A stretch of 64,000 nt of DNA from Cryptomeria japonica (lineage: Eukaryota; Streptophyta; Pinopsida; Cupressales; Cupressaceae), in NCBI RefSeq assembly GCF_030272615.1, contig NC_081410.1:258337533-258401532 (forward strand). Reading direction: 5' to 3'. A program made the position numbers and the translations under genes. Below the pieces are notes generated by a model. It worked only from the letters and a program-made list of their open reading frames with translations. It ran no database searches and had not been told where the DNA came from. The number at the start of each line of letters is the position of its first letter. Within the stretch, counting starts at the first letter, position 1. Positions 40,130 to 53,085 of this stretch are shown here, piece by piece.

Positions 40130-40890
40130 GTCTGAAAATTTTTACAAATGTCCTTTTTCAACTTGCAAAATCGCCTAAGTTAAGTGAGAGTTAAAAGCTT
40201 GCAAAAGTCATCTAAATACTGAATTTTGCCAAAAGGGAGTTAAATGTGCAAAAAGAGTTAAACTTAACAAAAGTGGTATAAGCCCTGAACTTCGGCGCTA
40301 CTGAGTGAAACGTAAAAAAGGAAGTTGAACTTTGCAAAAGAGGCCAAACCCCCGATTTTTGCCAAAAGGGATATATATGCGAAAAAGTATAAAGTTTGCA
40401 AAGTGGTATAAAACGCCAAACTTCGGCATAAGAGGTTAAAGAGTCAAAGTGTAAAAGTTTGCAAAGTGGTATATTTCCCAGTACTTCGGCGATAAGAGCG
40501 GAAATTTTTTAAGTTTGCAAAGTGGTATAAAATGCCAAACTTCGGCATAAGAGGTTAAAGAGTCAAAGTGTAAAAGCTTGCAAAGAGGCCATAAAGCCCG
40601 AACTTCGCACCAAAGACTAAAACGTGAAACTTTTTAAAGACTGAAAAAAGCTCCAAAAACAGCGAACTTTGGCGATAAAGCACAAGAGTCAAAGTTTTAA
40701 AGCTTGCAAAAGAGGCCAGAAGCACGAACTTCGGCGACAAAGGGAAGAATTTTGAAAAATCGCGAAAGCCCAAATCCTCGAAATTCGGCAGATGGGAAGA
40801 AAGTGTCCAAGCGTTTAAGGTTCGTAGTATCACAGAACTCCCCCAACTTCGGCATAAAACATGAAAGTGCAAAAGGCGTTTAGAAACTTC
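40130..40890 (+). repeat. Irregular 56-63-bp repeat array in the E2 5' LTR
   Basis: Units contain agtttgcaaagtggtata and a ..acttcggc.. core. Starts of gtttgcaaagtgg at 40394, 40457 and 40513 give spacings of 63 and 56. ACTTCGGC occurs exactly six times in 40280-40860, with more degenerate copies. It sits upstream of the LTR gene, the same place as the TCGATGA array in E1. Confidence 0.8.
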
Positions 40891-41650
40891 AAAATTGCGA
40901 GGCAAATCTCAGACTTAGGGAAAACATCATTCTTTTTATGAATCACGAGTTGTGCATTTTATCTCTTTCCCAAAAACGCAAGGCATAAGGTAGGGCGTTC
41001 GCATTTTATGCCATCTATCCCAAAAAGCGGCAGGCGCGTGAAAGTCGCAAGTTGGGAAAGGGCATTTTCAAATTTAAAAAAAAAAGAATACCAACCTTGC
41101 TGGTCGGGTTTGTGCGGATTGACAACTTGTTTGCCAGCTAGGCTTGCTTTGTCTCCCTTGGAATCATTTGAAATATATGCAAGATTGGTTAGATGTGTTT
41201 ATACAAAATTGATTAAATGATTAAATCCCGTAGACCGCATCTTTTCCCTTGCGAAAGGCATCAAGCAAAGCAGCAAAATCAGAGTCTGTCCAAAAGGTTA
41301 ACCAAGAATGCAAATTTCAGACTTAGGGAATTTTGAACCTCATTCATTTTTGAAAAAACTGATCTTAAAGACTAAGTGCAAATTTAGCAATCATTAAACA
41401 CCCAAGTGCGTGCAAATTTAGCAATCATTAAACACCCAAGTCCTTGAACCGCAATCGAGTAGTAAATTTTAAAGTGGAGAGCTTAATAACATTCCATGCC
41501 CAAATTAATCAGGCTCTTTTACTGAAGCATCGTGCTTTTTTCAAATTTCGGTTTTTCCATTGATCCTTATGCGCTAACATATCCCTTTTAACTAACCTGT
41601 TTTGTTTCCTTCATCTCAGATCGTAATCTGCATCCAGTTGTGAAGGATAG

Positions 41651-44600
41651 ATGCCTAAATCTGCGGTAGAATCCTCAAATACACCTGGTGCAGCCGAAAC
41701 ATCTCGGGCTTCTAAATCAAACATCCCTCGCAAAGGCGAGAAGATGAAATACTAGTACCAGAGAGGAGGACCAAGGGAGTCAAAGGTCCAAAGCATATGG
41801 GAAAATGTAGGTGTTACTGACTTAGGCAACATTGACATTCAACTTTTCAAAGAGCATGTATTTTCCCATAACGCCTATGGCAGGCCAAGGCGGATGATGG
41901 AAAGTGGCATCGCCCAGGCAACAGGATTTCCTCCATCAGTGCAGAATTACGAGCTAGTAGTTGAGGCTGCCCGACATTATCAGCCAGATACCAGATTAGT
42001 GGTTCTTGAGAATATGGTCCTAGCTAACTTCACACCTGAGGCCATTGGCAATGCATTCAACATCCCCTTCCCGAATAGCCCCATTGTGACAACCATAGAT
42101 GAAGCACAAGTTGCATATGACATGAACCCTGCTAAATGCAAGACATTGATAAACGAGGAATGGTATAAGGAGAGAAGGCCTCCGAGTATTAGAATTGGGA
42201 AAAAGACCCCCAGAAGTGACTTTCACAATGAGCATAGAGATATGGTCACCTTGCTCAGCCGGGTTATGGGACTCCCTCAGTCTAACCTTTTTGAAGAGTG
42301 GATGTTCTATTTCACGGAGCAGGTCTTCGTCGGGAAATCCAAGTTCGACTGGGCCCAGATCATCAGTGACAATATCCATACCCAATTGCTCGAACTTGAA
42401 GAGAAAAAGCACTTCACCATGACCTCTTACCTAGTTTATATGTTCGTCCGACACCAGCCACTGCCAGGGTTGATCAAGAAGGGAGAAATCGAGAACAGGC
42501 CCAATCAAGTAAAGGTGTACGACTACTATCCTCAACTACATTATCATGACATAGCTCGGAGGGAAAAGAACAACCCTGCTTATACTATTGGTTAGTATGA
42601 GCGTGTCAATGACGCCTTCAAAATGCACCTAGTTAGGCTGATGTAGGGGGGATTACACATAAGGCTCTCAGATTAGGCTACCATTTTGGTACAAAGGTAC
42701 GGCATCTGGTTTATTCAGTTCCCTAGGTTCTATATCCGGATAGTCGGCTTTGAAGGAGCTCCATTCCGACTTCCACGCTATCCAACCAACAAAATAATTC
42801 TTCTGGAAGTTGCAAGGCAAGCACGTCCGGCAAGCAGTTTACTCAGAGACAAGAAGCAATCCGGGTTCACCTTCCCTATGATTTTGGGTAACCTCGACGT
42901 TCATTTAAAGAATGCAGCACATGCCAATGAGTCACTTGCTGAGTTAGCCTCTTATGGCCTACAAGAACATTTCCCAAGGAAATGTTTTGATCATGACAAT
43001 ATGGCAAAAAAAGCCTACGGCAGGCGCTACAGAGAAAAGGAATCAATTGAAGACTATTCGAAGAATTGTTTTGATGACTATGAGGTCCGACGACGTGAAT
43101 ATTCAAGTTTAAGTGTGCAGCAAATGCGACTTTATGAATACCGTCGGGTCACGGATCAGGTAACAGATTCTGGAAATTGCTTATAGGTTCGAGAGTTTGA
43201 AGCAGTAAGGCATCTCTTGCCGGGCATCGATTAGTCACAAGATCCAATTATTGATTTTGAGGCAGTTATGGCAGCCCCGGGAAGGTACACCGATCAATGG
43301 TTATACCAGCAAATTGACAGACTAACCCATGAGGGAGTTCAATTCATATACCATATGATGGGTAGTCTTGATTCTCAGTCCTCGGAAGATGAGGGAACCT
43401 CAAGTGCACCAAAGGAAGAGGTTGAGAGGCTCGGAAAAAGAAAGAAAGCCAAAGCTAGCAGAGGGACTCAGACGTCAAAAAGGACTAGAAGGGAGAAGAT
43501 CCCTAATAGAAGACCAAAAGTCACTTCATCATCCAAGGACCCCAGTTCCAATGATGATGTAGTTGAACTTGATTATATACCTGCTCCACCCTCCCAGAGC
43601 AATGTTGATGCATTCGAGGCTGATAATCCTCTGGCACAAGACGAGCTAAATACAGAAGTGAGGATCATTGACTCTGGTGAAACTAAAAACCAAGTTGAGG
43701 AAGGAGAAATTCCGTCCAATCAAGAGGCTGATGTACATGAACTCACCCAGCGGAGTCAGCACGAGTTGCAACTGCATAGTACCAACAAAGATAACACCAC
43801 CGTCGAAGGAGAACGAAGGGCGGATGAGACCCATAAGCCCGACAGAACTGAGGAGCAACCATCACATGGGGATACCCAATAGTTGTTCAGTGAAGTAGGG
43901 GAGAACTCAACTATAAGCAAAGGACTGGACACTTCCTCTGCTCCTCCTATAACAGATCGGTTACAGATATGCAATGAACCAACTGAAACCTTTAAAGAGG
44001 AGAGTGGGAATTTGACCATAGCATCCAGGCAGACCATACCTCAAGACTGGTTAGTTGCTCATGCACAGCGGAAGCAGCCACCAAGCCACCTATCAACTTG
44101 GAGGATATTTTTTCTTGCATAGGGGAACAAAGTCCAAAGGGAAGAAAAGGCCTAAGACCTACTCCCGAATCACCAAGGATGAGCAGAGGAACCACACCAT
44201 CCATATCGCTACCCCACCTGTTGATAAGCCAGCAAATCAAATTGCGTTGGCCGATTATAGCATTACAACCGTCCCAATAGGGCGAGTCACCAAAGAACAA
44301 GAAAGGGAGGAGTTCAAGGACTCCGTGCAAAACATGCTCAAGCAACTCGACGAGATAACTGCTGAGAGAAACATGTACCGAGTTCGTGCTGAGCAGGCGG
44401 AGGGGTACATCGATCACCTGCTAAGACCGTTGCATCATGCCCCCGAATCTCATGTTCCCCATCAGCATTGGCGCAAAGAACAACAACAGAGTTTGAAGGA
44501 GTACGGGATACCGCCAAGGCTGTCAAGGAATGGATTCGAGACATTAAAGAAAGGGGAGAGCTAATCATTGAGGATGTAAAGGAAATGGCCCACCACCAAG

Positions 44601-45269
44601 AGACCATTTTGGTCTAACTATTCGAAGTAAAGCGGGAATGCCTCAGGGCTCATGAGGCCGCTACTACAACTCTTCCCCTCATGAGGGCTCTTTTCTGGAC
44701 CCATGCGCAGATTCCTACATTGTCCGCCATCCTAGATCCCTATAACATTAGCACTTTTAAAGAATGGTACTGGACCATCAGCATGAAGAATGACACAAAG
44801 GGCACCATTAACAAAGAGAAAGAGACATGCAAGAAAATTTTGAGACATGAGGGACCTTGGTGGAAAGATCCTCCGATCAATGGTTTTGGGTTGGAAAAAG
44901 AGTTTGTCCGATGACCAAGTGCAGCCGAACTGAGAGGATAGATTGAAGATGGATAAGATCGCCTACTCCACAGAGGACCTGGAGTTCGCCAGTGCGTTAT
45001 ATTTAGACATTTTGTGTTTTGAAGCTCATCGGTCCAACTAGAAGGATGGATTAAAGCATGTAGATCATCATTTGGAGGGCATGCAATATAAGATACGTCA
45101 TACTCCTATGCCCCAGTTCATGGTGTCGTTCCAGCTGTGCATCAAATTTCAAGAGTATGTTCGGGCAGAACGTGCGGCAGGCCGGGACCTCTGGAAAGAA
45201 TATCTGCATGCCGAGGATGAATTTCTAGAAATGGGAGCTGCAGCAGAAAAGGAAAAGGTGCCTTCATAA
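41651..45269 (+). pseudogene. LTR-encoded protein of E2, copy in the 5' LTR (broken, about 1200 codons)
   Basis: ATG at 41651; the main frame passes in-frame TAGs at 41753, 42594, 42644, 42674, 43184 and 43232, and a TAG at 43880. A one-base loss near 44070 shifts frame, and later pieces end at a TAA at 45267-45269. The N-terminal third resembles the E1 LTR protein distantly: YQPDTRLVVLENMVLANFTP then VFVGKSKFDWAQIISDN and MTSYLVYMFVR align with the ICDYRGN/INKQTIDMVF and SFDFATYVADTLNH/SLYSMLMHIL segments. A basic stretch (KRKKAKAS ... SKRTRREK) near 43430-43490, an acidic low-complexity middle and a coiled-coil (44290-44420) follow. C-terminal PQFMVSFQLCIKFQEYVRA resembles APTVNQMIFKYLTLGDEL of E1. 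Confidence 0.8.
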
Positions 45270-45544
45270 AGTGCATAATTCTTTTAAAGTTTAAAAAGAC
45301 ACTTTTGGCCATAAAGTTCATGTCTAACTGCCAAGTCAGCTGTAAATTTTGAGCTCCCTGCATGTGCACTTTTTGAGCTGCTTTTGGGTAGTTATTAATT
45401 GCCTTTTTAGGTAGTTATTGTTCCTCCTTGGGTAGTTGTTGATATTTTACCTCCTATTTATCGGCATGGGTACTATGTTGTACTGATGAATCTGGGCCAC
45501 TTGTTTTGTTTTAATCTTGGCCATTCATTTGAGTTTTGAAACTC

Positions 45545-45553
45545 TATTTAAAG
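45545..45553 (+). promoter_or_regulatory. TATA-like box after the LTR gene, E2 5' LTR
   Basis: TATTTAAAG lies about 275 bp after the end of the LTR gene, in the context aaactctatttaaagggg, a good plant TATA context. The same box is at 59319-59327 in the 3' LTR. If it is the main promoter, the LTR gene lies in U3. Confidence 0.6.
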
Positions 45554-46384
45554 GGGTTGGTTTCCCTTATTTTTGTAAGAAGTCTAAGATTGTTGCTGAA
45601 GCTCTAGCGAAATTTATGCAGAATTAATGGAAATTAAAGTTGTTTCATTTCTTTGTGAGTGCATGGTCCCCTTTCTTCACCATTTAATATTCTTATTATG
45701 TCTTTTGTTTTCAGATAGTATTTTTAGAATAATATTTGATAGAAGCCTTGGTGTTCATACCATTAAGGATTGGCTGATTGTCACTCCCCCTGCATGGTTA
45801 GTCTGAACCCATTTCTGTGCTTAGTTCGATTGTTAAACATCAAGTGAATGTATGTCAAATTTTGCATTTATGTTTAGTAGCATGAAAATTCAGTTCCCTT
45901 TGAAGATTGCACTAGATTTTACAACATTGTGCTTTATTAGCTAATAATGTTAAATCTAATTTTTTGGAGGTTTCTGTCTGTTTTCCTAGACATGTTATCT
46001 TAGATAAATTAATTAGATTTTCTCTCTCTTTTCCCCTTTCCTTTTTTTTCCCTTTTTCTATCAAGAAGAAACCATACAGTCAAGCTGAGAGAATATCAAT
46101 CCAGGTGAAATCAAATGATATGGGACTGTTAAACTTTAGGGAACTCGCTCGAAGCCGACCGTCTAACCTTAAGTCCCCTTTGTGTTTCCAGCAAAACACA
46201 TCAAACCACTAAGCTATTCTGCAGTCAAGACCTCACAATCAAAACATTGAGGTAATCCCCATTGATCAATTAAAAACAGCACTAGGGATTTCCTTATTTC
46301 AAGAGAGGATAGGATTCTTAGTATTCTATTCTGCGTTGGCCGGATGGGACCGTAGTAATGCGATTTCAGACACGTCAATAGAAT

Positions 46385-46402
46385 TGGTGCTAGAAGGAGG
46401 GC
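46385..46402 (+). promoter_or_regulatory. E2 primer binding site (tRNA not assigned)
   Basis: tggtgctagaaggagggc starts four bases after the 5' LTR end. It begins TGG as required to pair with a tRNA CCA end, but I could not match the remainder to a specific tRNA. Confidence 0.6.
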
Positions 46403-48640
46403 ACGCTGGAACGAATAGGATCCTTCTCTCCAGAGAGATTCGAAAGAGTCCTGAAGTCCAACCCAGAACGGGAAAAATTCATTGGATTTCACTTCTATAG
46501 GCGTAAAAGTTATCGCAGGGTTGCAGACCCCAGTGAGCCCAGTTCGTCAGACCAGCAGTTTGTTGTCCCAGAAAGCACGGTCTTCGTGACCCCAGCTGTT
46601 ACAACTCCAGTTCCCCCTTTGGTTCCATTAATTCAGCCACAGATGGCACAAAATCAACCTGCTCCAAATGGTGCAACCTGGTTGGTGGACAACCCGTCAC
46701 CAATAATTTTCGTCAATTACCATGATATGCCCAAAAGCTCGGATAGATTTTGTTTGATTTTTCATGTGAATGATTTAAACAGAACAGCAGAAGAGCATAT
46801 CAAAATATTTGAAGATGTGTTACATAACAAACAGATTGAGTATGCAGACGTTGCATGTAGACTCTTCCCTTACTCTTTGGGAGAAGACGCATTTTATTGG
46901 TTTATCCACTTGCCAGTATCATCTATTGATTCTTGGGAAAAGCTGAAGACGGCTTTTACAGGAAAATATGGTATTCCCACAACTCCCACAGAGCTATACA
47001 GATAGTTCGTGGAAGTGAAAAGACAGGGACATGAGCCAATTAGTTCCTTCAACAACAGATTTCACAAGGCCTTTACCGGGTTGCAAGACCCATATGTGGT
47101 AAGTGATGCTTTGGCAAGGGAAATTTATTATTCAACTCTGGACTATCTAACAACAATGTTTATCTAACAGTCCCAACCTGCACCGACCACACTAACAGAA
47201 GCATATGCTAAGGCTATGGAGATCAGTAAGGGATTAGGCCAAAATATCGTGGGACCGTTGCTACAATTGGGACCTCCTGCAATGCCCAACCAAATTCAAG
47301 AGATCAGTTAGGCCTTGGCTCACCAAACGCCTATCATGAACCCATCCCCGCAATTGGCATATCAGCTCCCGCAACCTGCAAATCAGCTGGTGCTCCATCC
47401 GGGACCACCTATATCCCAAATCCCTCCTAAACAACCCGTATATTTGCAAAATACTACAGTATCTTCTGGAACTCAAGAGGAGAAAGATGAGATGCGGGAG
47501 TTGACTGATCAAATGAAGAAGCTCTCCTTTGAAGTTACTTATCTGCGAAACCAAAATAATCAGTTGCAGAGTAACCAGAGGAATCAGCAACAAGGTCAGC
47601 ACCAGAATCAATATCAAAACCAAGGATATCAAAGGCCTACAAGAACATGGAACACCCGCCCTAACAATGGAGGAGTCCCCACTCCACTAGATAACCCACC
47701 TGCACCCAGAAGCAGGTCGGCAGATAGGGTATTTTTGGCAGAGGCAGCTCTATCCAATTGGTGCAGGTTACATAATACCAACCAACACTCAAAGCTGCAA
47801 TGTTATGAATTTCAGGTGGCAACTAATATATTCCAGCGGGAGGTTGAGAACACAATATCTCAACCAACGCTTCCTCCCATCGGATTTGAGATAGTTCCAT
47901 CGCCAAGGTATGATACAGCCCTTGTGATGGAAACCTATATTCCCCCCTTTTTCTTCCCTAATCAGGACGAAAATGAAGTGGCAGACCCAAACCTGCCCGC
48001 AAATGTAAATGCTTTTCAGCAGTACCAACACAGCAACCGGGGGTATTATAACAATAATAATCAGAACAACAATAGTGGCCCCTATACTACTTCCACGCCT
48101 CCAAAGGATATTCAAGTCCCCCCAGATCAGAATGCTAATAATAACCCAAGTTATCCCAAGGCACCACAGTAGTATGCAAGCCAAGGTCAGCTGCAAAAGG
48201 CAAATGCTTCCCCAAAAGCACCTATTTTTCCAAATCAATCGACTGCTGCCACAAACCAGGGCCCAAGTACTAAACCATCTAGCAATGCAGAAATTATCAG
48301 GCTAGGCCAATTGGTGGCAGATGAATTCAGGAAGGTCAAAGTCAGTTTGTCCCTTGCTGAACTAATGAGGGTTTCTGAGGTCAGGGATACGGTCTTGGGC
48401 AGCCTTAGGGAGCCCTCAACTGTTCAATCCAAAGGAACCGATGAGAACTCGGGACTAAGAATGCCACTAGAACAACCTCAAAAGGTCAATAATGAAGTAA
48501 GAGGACTGACAAATCCTAGGGGTGCAATAGTTAATTACGTTGCACAACCAGAATTCTCAAGTGATCAGCCCATGGAGACTGGTTTTGGAGTACGTGCACG
48601 GGGGAAGGGCTCAGGATATTTCAGTCCTAAACAATGATAC
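46403..48640 (+). pseudogene. gag: E2 gag, broken
   Basis: A frame is open from just after the primer site, with the first ATG at 46643. It reads through a capsid-like core (HIKIFEDVLHNKQIEYADVA, then DAFYWFIHLPVSSIDSWEKL), TAG at 47006, TAA near 47166, TAG at 47309, a Gln/Asn/Pro-rich linker with a short coiled-coil (47480-47580), and a knuckle-like WCRLHNTNQHSKLQC. A TAG at 48172 follows. The frame ends near 48638, overlapping the protease frame by about 100 bp. Confidence 0.82.
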
Positions 48641-49061
48641 ACTCCCATCAAAACCCACTATCAATTTGTTCACCAAAAAGCTAGAACCCCCACCTTTCTT
48701 ACTAACGCTTAGAATCTTTGGTAAGAATCTGCATAATTGTCTCATAGATTCAGGGGCTTCAGCTAATGTTATGCCTTTATCCGTATGTACTGCTTTGGGC
48801 CTAACCCCCACCAAGACTAACCGAAAAGTGACCCAATTAGATAAGTCTGAAGTAACTGTGGTGGGTGAGCTGAATAATATCCATATGCAGTTGACAGCAG
48901 ATCCGCGCATCCAGATGTACATTGATATCCAGGTAGTAGATATTCCAAGACCATATGGTATGTTGCTCAACCGAGACTGGACCCGCGTCCTTAACGACTG
49001 GCTACATTCAAGCTTCACCCATATGTGGCTGCCATGGAGAGGTGTAGCAAACCAAATCTGA
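48540..49061 (+). pseudogene. E2 protease
   Basis: An aspartic protease with LIDSGASANVMPLSV as active site near 48750-48790, then VVDIPRPYGMLLNRDW. This matches the MIDSGAAINVM ... GMLLSRQW layout of E1. It is one frame away from gag, and the frame ends with a TGA at 49061. The interval 49062-49456 is decayed and carries no clear domain. Confidence 0.85.
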
Positions 49062-49456
49062 ATTGTGTCTGAACCCAGGCTTAAATTGATGATTACCAAG
49101 TATAACCAATCCAATGAGACTCTGTTTCTAGAATCTAATATGGGCACTTACAGGGCTGACATAGGCTCAACAAACGAAGTTTTGTAGATGCAATGCTCGA
49201 ATCCAGTTCAAATCTGGAAGGAATTGTAGAATATTATGATGAGGTGGTGCCATCATCAGAAGAAAACGAGTTGTTCAGCAGTTTTAGAAACTTTTTTTGT
49301 AGATACGCACAACAAATACAACATTTAGACTGTCGAAGTTCTATTAAGGACTTGCTTCTATCCGACTAGTGTAGAGTCCACAATGCCACCCATTCTGAAT
49401 TAACATGTTCATTATGTAGGGTAGCATTAAACCAAATATGTAAGAGACACTCAGAG

Positions 49457-50125
49457 GTGTTAGAGGTCCATACTCTTAGCCAAGGGGATACCGCTTCGCC
49501 CGAAGTTCCTAAAAAGAAGGCCCCTAAGCAAGAAAAGAATGGAATGCCGAGCCCGGAAATCCCAATCGGTACGGTTACCAACCCAAATCAGACTTGGACA
49601 TTGAGGTTCGATGGTTCGAAATCTAAGCGAGGAGCTGGAGCAGGAATAGAATTGATAAGTCCTACCGGTGAAACCTATTTGGCCACCTATAGACTACAGT
49701 TTCATTGTACTAACAACATAGCAGAGTACGAATCTTTGGTTTATGGCTTGCTGTTAGCCATTAAAAAGGGAGCCCAAATATCACATTGTTTCGGGGATTC
49801 AGAGGTAGTAGTTCGACAAGTTAGAAAGTAGTACACATGTCACGATAAAAGACTCAGTGCTTATCGCAACCGTGTGCGGGATATAATCGAGAGTTTTGAT
49901 GCCTTCAACATCAAAGCCATCTTCCGATCGCAAAATCAAGTTGTTGATTCATTGGCACAGGCCGCAAGTTCGTTAAAACCCCTGTCAATGCAAAGTTTAA
50001 AGAAATTCATGGTTGAGTTGACATCAGTCCCATCTATTCTGGACAATGTCACTAATTTCCAGGTGTTCGATGATGATAGGCACATCATCGACTTCATCAC
50101 AAGCTCCGATGTGTTTGCAGCGTAA
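49457..50125 (+). pseudogene. E2 archaeal-type RNase H, upstream of RT
   Basis: LRFDGSKSKRGAGAGIELIS begins near 49600, then NNIAEYESLVYGLLLA, HCFGDSEVVVRQV, a TAG at 49829, and later NQVVDSLAQAASS. The D-E-D core residues are present. It lies between protease and RT, as in E1. From memory, angiosperm Tat elements carry this second RNase H after the gypsy RNase H instead. A TAA ends the frame at 50125. Confidence 0.85.
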
Positions 50126-51949
50126 ATTATTGATGAGGAAGAACCTCAGGAAGCCGTGATCAACATCGAAGGGGTCTTGAATCTCAAGACAAACACTATT
50201 CCTAGAGGTATGGTGCAACTGGAAAGGATCTTCGACTAGGACCAGCTCAAATCCCGCAAGGAAGGTACTTCCGAAGGAGGTGCCTATGATAAGATTAACA
50301 TTGGCACAAAAGAAAATCAGAAGAATGTGTTGATTGGGAAGGTATGTACATCTCAGGAAAGGGATGGAATCCTCAAGAACATGAGGGAATTCCCAGATAT
50401 CATCGCTTGGGGGTATGAAGATCTTAAGACTTATGATACTTCAGTAATAACTCATACTATACCCCTAAGGCCAGACTCAAAACCTTTCAGGCAGAGACAA
50501 CGACCAGTAAATGTTCTCCTAGTGCCTTTGATCTATCAAGAGGTTAAAAAGTTGTTGGCTGCTCATATTATTTTTCCAGTTCGACATTCTACCTGGGTGG
50601 CTAACCTAGTTCCTGTAAGGAAAAAGAGCGGTGTAATCAGATTGTGTGTAGACTTCCGCAACTTGAACAGAGCATCAGAAAAGAACAACTACCCACTACC
50701 TTCGCTAGATGAGGTCTTGCAGATGGTCAATGGATCCCAGATGATGTCTTTTCTGGATGGATATTCCGGGTACAACTAGGTAATGATTAAGTATGAGGAC
50801 TGGCTGAAGACCGCATTCACCACCAAGTGGGGAGTGTTTGCCTACAGAAGAATGCCTTTTGGCCTAATCAACGCAGGAGCAACATTTCAACGTGCCATGG
50901 ACATCGCCTTTAAAGACCTTGCGGGTCGATGCATAATTATTTATATGGACGACTTGACGGTATTCTCCAAGAGAAGAGAGGACCATGTGAATGATTTGTG
51001 GAAAGTTTTTCAGCACTGTCGCCAGTTCGGGATATCTCTAAATCCCAAAAAGTGTATGTTCGGCGTGACCGAAGGTAAGCTTCTCGGTCGTGCTATCTCA
51101 AAAAAGGGGATCTCAATTGATACTGACAGAATCAAAGCCATACTGCAAATTAATCTCCCTGCAAGCAAAAAGGAACTAAAGTCATACTTTGGGAAGATAA
51201 ATTTTGTCAGAAAATTTATAACCGGATTTGCAGAAATAGTTTGCCCGCTCAACGACATGCTCAAGAAAGATGCCAAGATAGAATGGACCCCAGTAACCAG
51301 AAAGGCATTTGAGGAGATCAAACAAGCTATTGTCCAGGCGCCGGTTTTGGTAAGCCCAAACTACCTGAGGCCATTCTACGTATATTCTTTCGCTTCCAAA
51401 CAAACCTGTGCAGCAATTTTAACTCAGCGAAAGGAGGAAGAAGGAGAACACCCAATAGCATTCATGAGCACCCCGCTGAAAGATGTCGAGTTGAGGTACC
51501 CAAATATTGAGAAGCAAGCTTACGCATTAGTTAAAGCCATTAAGAAGTTCCGGCATTATATTCTAAGGAGTAAGATATATGCCATAGTGTCGGATGTTGC
51601 TGTAAAGACATTACTAATGCAGAATGAGCTGGGCAAAAGGAGGGGTAAGTGGGTGACCATTATCCAAGAATATGACATTGAGATTCAGCCCATGAAGCTA
51701 GTGAGAGGTCAGGCTCTGACGCAGACTCTCGCGTCGGAATGCTCAGGAATTATACATCAGCAGTACTTGATCGAACAAGTCTCGCCAGATGAATGGTATG
51801 ATGACATAACCTTTTATCTCCTCAATCAAAAATGTCCATCACACCTCAATCCAGTGCAAAAAAGGGCTTTGAGGATGAAGAGCGGTCGTTTCATGCTGCA
51901 AGGAGCTGTCTTGTATCGGAGAAACCACGAGGGGATTTACTTGAGGTGA
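50126..51949 (+). pseudogene. E2 reverse transcriptase and gypsy RNase H
   Basis: The frame resumes after TAA 50123 with a TAG at 50238. RT text includes RQRQRPVN, STWVANLVPVRKKSG, LCVDFRNLNRAS and FLDGYSGYN, then a TAG at 50777 before the continued RT with RMPFGLINAGATFQRAMD and IIYMDDLTVFSK (YMDD at 50943-50954). The gypsy RNase H follows with YVYSFASKQTCAA near 51380, where the usual first Asp is Phe, and EKQAYALVKAIKKFRHY. The frame ends with a TGA at 51949. Confidence 0.92.
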
Positions 51950-53085
51950 GTAAATAGAGATGAGGCAGGTCAAATCATAGAGCAGTTCCATGCTAAGTAT
52001 GGAACAGGTCATGGGTCAGGTTTGGCAACAGCCCACCAAATCCTCAGGACAGGCTATTATTGGCCCACCCTATTCAGAGACACCCATGAACACGTAAGGA
52101 CCTGCCATATTTGCTAGGTAGCTGCAACCAAGGAGCGAACCCTAGCCGTGCTGCTTCAGCCAATCATAGAGGTAAAACCATTCGGCCAGTGGGCTCTCGA
52201 CTTCATTGGTATGATCAACCCACCCTCCTCTACGCAGCACAGGTACATTCTAACCGCTTCTAATTATTGTACGAGGTGGTTTGAGGCTCAATCTTTAAAG
52301 CAATGCAATGTTGATGCTACTATCAAATTTTTAGAAGAAAACATTATTACACGCTTTGGTTGTCCTCATGCTTTAGTCTGTGATAACGGTTCTGCATTTG
52401 CATCATTAAAATTTTCTCACTGGGTTTTTGATTATGGGATAACTTTAAAGTTTTCATCAAATTACTATCCCCAAGGTAACGGTTTGGCTGAGTCCACCAA
52501 CAAGAACCTGTTGCAAGTGATCAAGAAGCTTCTTGATAAGAATCCAAAAGATTGGCATACCCAACTTCGATTCGCCCTTTGGGCAAACCATACTAGATGT
52601 AAGTCCGCCATTGGAACGTCACCATACCATTTGGTATATGGCCTCGACCCTATTTTTTCCATACAATTGAGAATACCAACCCTGCAGTTCATGCAGGAGT
52701 ATATGGGGATCGATCGCACCGTCGAGGCCAGGTTGTCCCAATTGCTGTATTTAGAAGAAAAAAGAGACAATGCCATTGATAATTTTGCTAAGCACCAGGA
52801 GGTGGTCAAGCCTTGGTTTCACAGAAGGGCAAAAGTAAAAGCCTTCCACATTTCTGACCTCATCCTTTGCTGGGACAAAGCACATAAACGGAAAGGAGAG
52901 CATGACAAGTTTGATAATCTGTGGCTCGGTCCTTTCTAAGTTTCTGAAATTTTGGGAGAAAATGCATTCCGACTAATGACCCTAACCGGTGAGGACGTTC
53001 CCTTGCCTGTAAACGGTCAATTCCTCAAGCATTACTTCCAGCCTTGGGTTTCTTTTGAAACCTTTCCCATGTATATAATGGGGTA
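51950..53085 (+). pseudogene. E2 integrase
   Basis: A zinc-finger remnant lies about 51990-52120 (GYYWPTLFRDTHEHVRTCHIC, then a TAG near 52116). The core has ALDFIGMI (~52195), VCDNGSAFAS (~52375) and GLAESTNKNLL (~52480), so Asp, Asp and Glu are kept. GPY/F-like WLGPF is followed by a TAA at 52937, then VNGQFLKHYF to a TAG at 53083. Apart from stops, the order and spacing follow E1. Confidence 0.9.

Larger units (their letters stand above)
39902..46380 (+). repeat. 5' LTR of E2 (6479 bp)
   Basis: Layout: a unique start; a GAACTTCGGC-type repeat array (40130-40890); about 700 bp of noncoding sequence; a long broken gene (41651-45269); a TATA-like box (45545-45553); and 830 bp of probable R/U5 with a pyrimidine-rich run (46016-46061). 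Near 41640 a probable splice acceptor (ttccttcatctcag) precedes the gene's first ATG. Confidence 0.95.

Noticed and set aside
40130-40890. Possible CRISPR-like array (regular repeats with spacers)
   Set aside because: Units are degenerate, of variable length, within a plant LTR, and present again in the other LTR. There are no cas genes and the DNA is eukaryotic.
42020-42412. Minus-strand 130-codon frame in the E2 LTR (and its copy at 56109-56501)
   Set aside because: It is the shadow of the plus-strand LTR gene. Its conservation between LTRs is explained by LTR copying.
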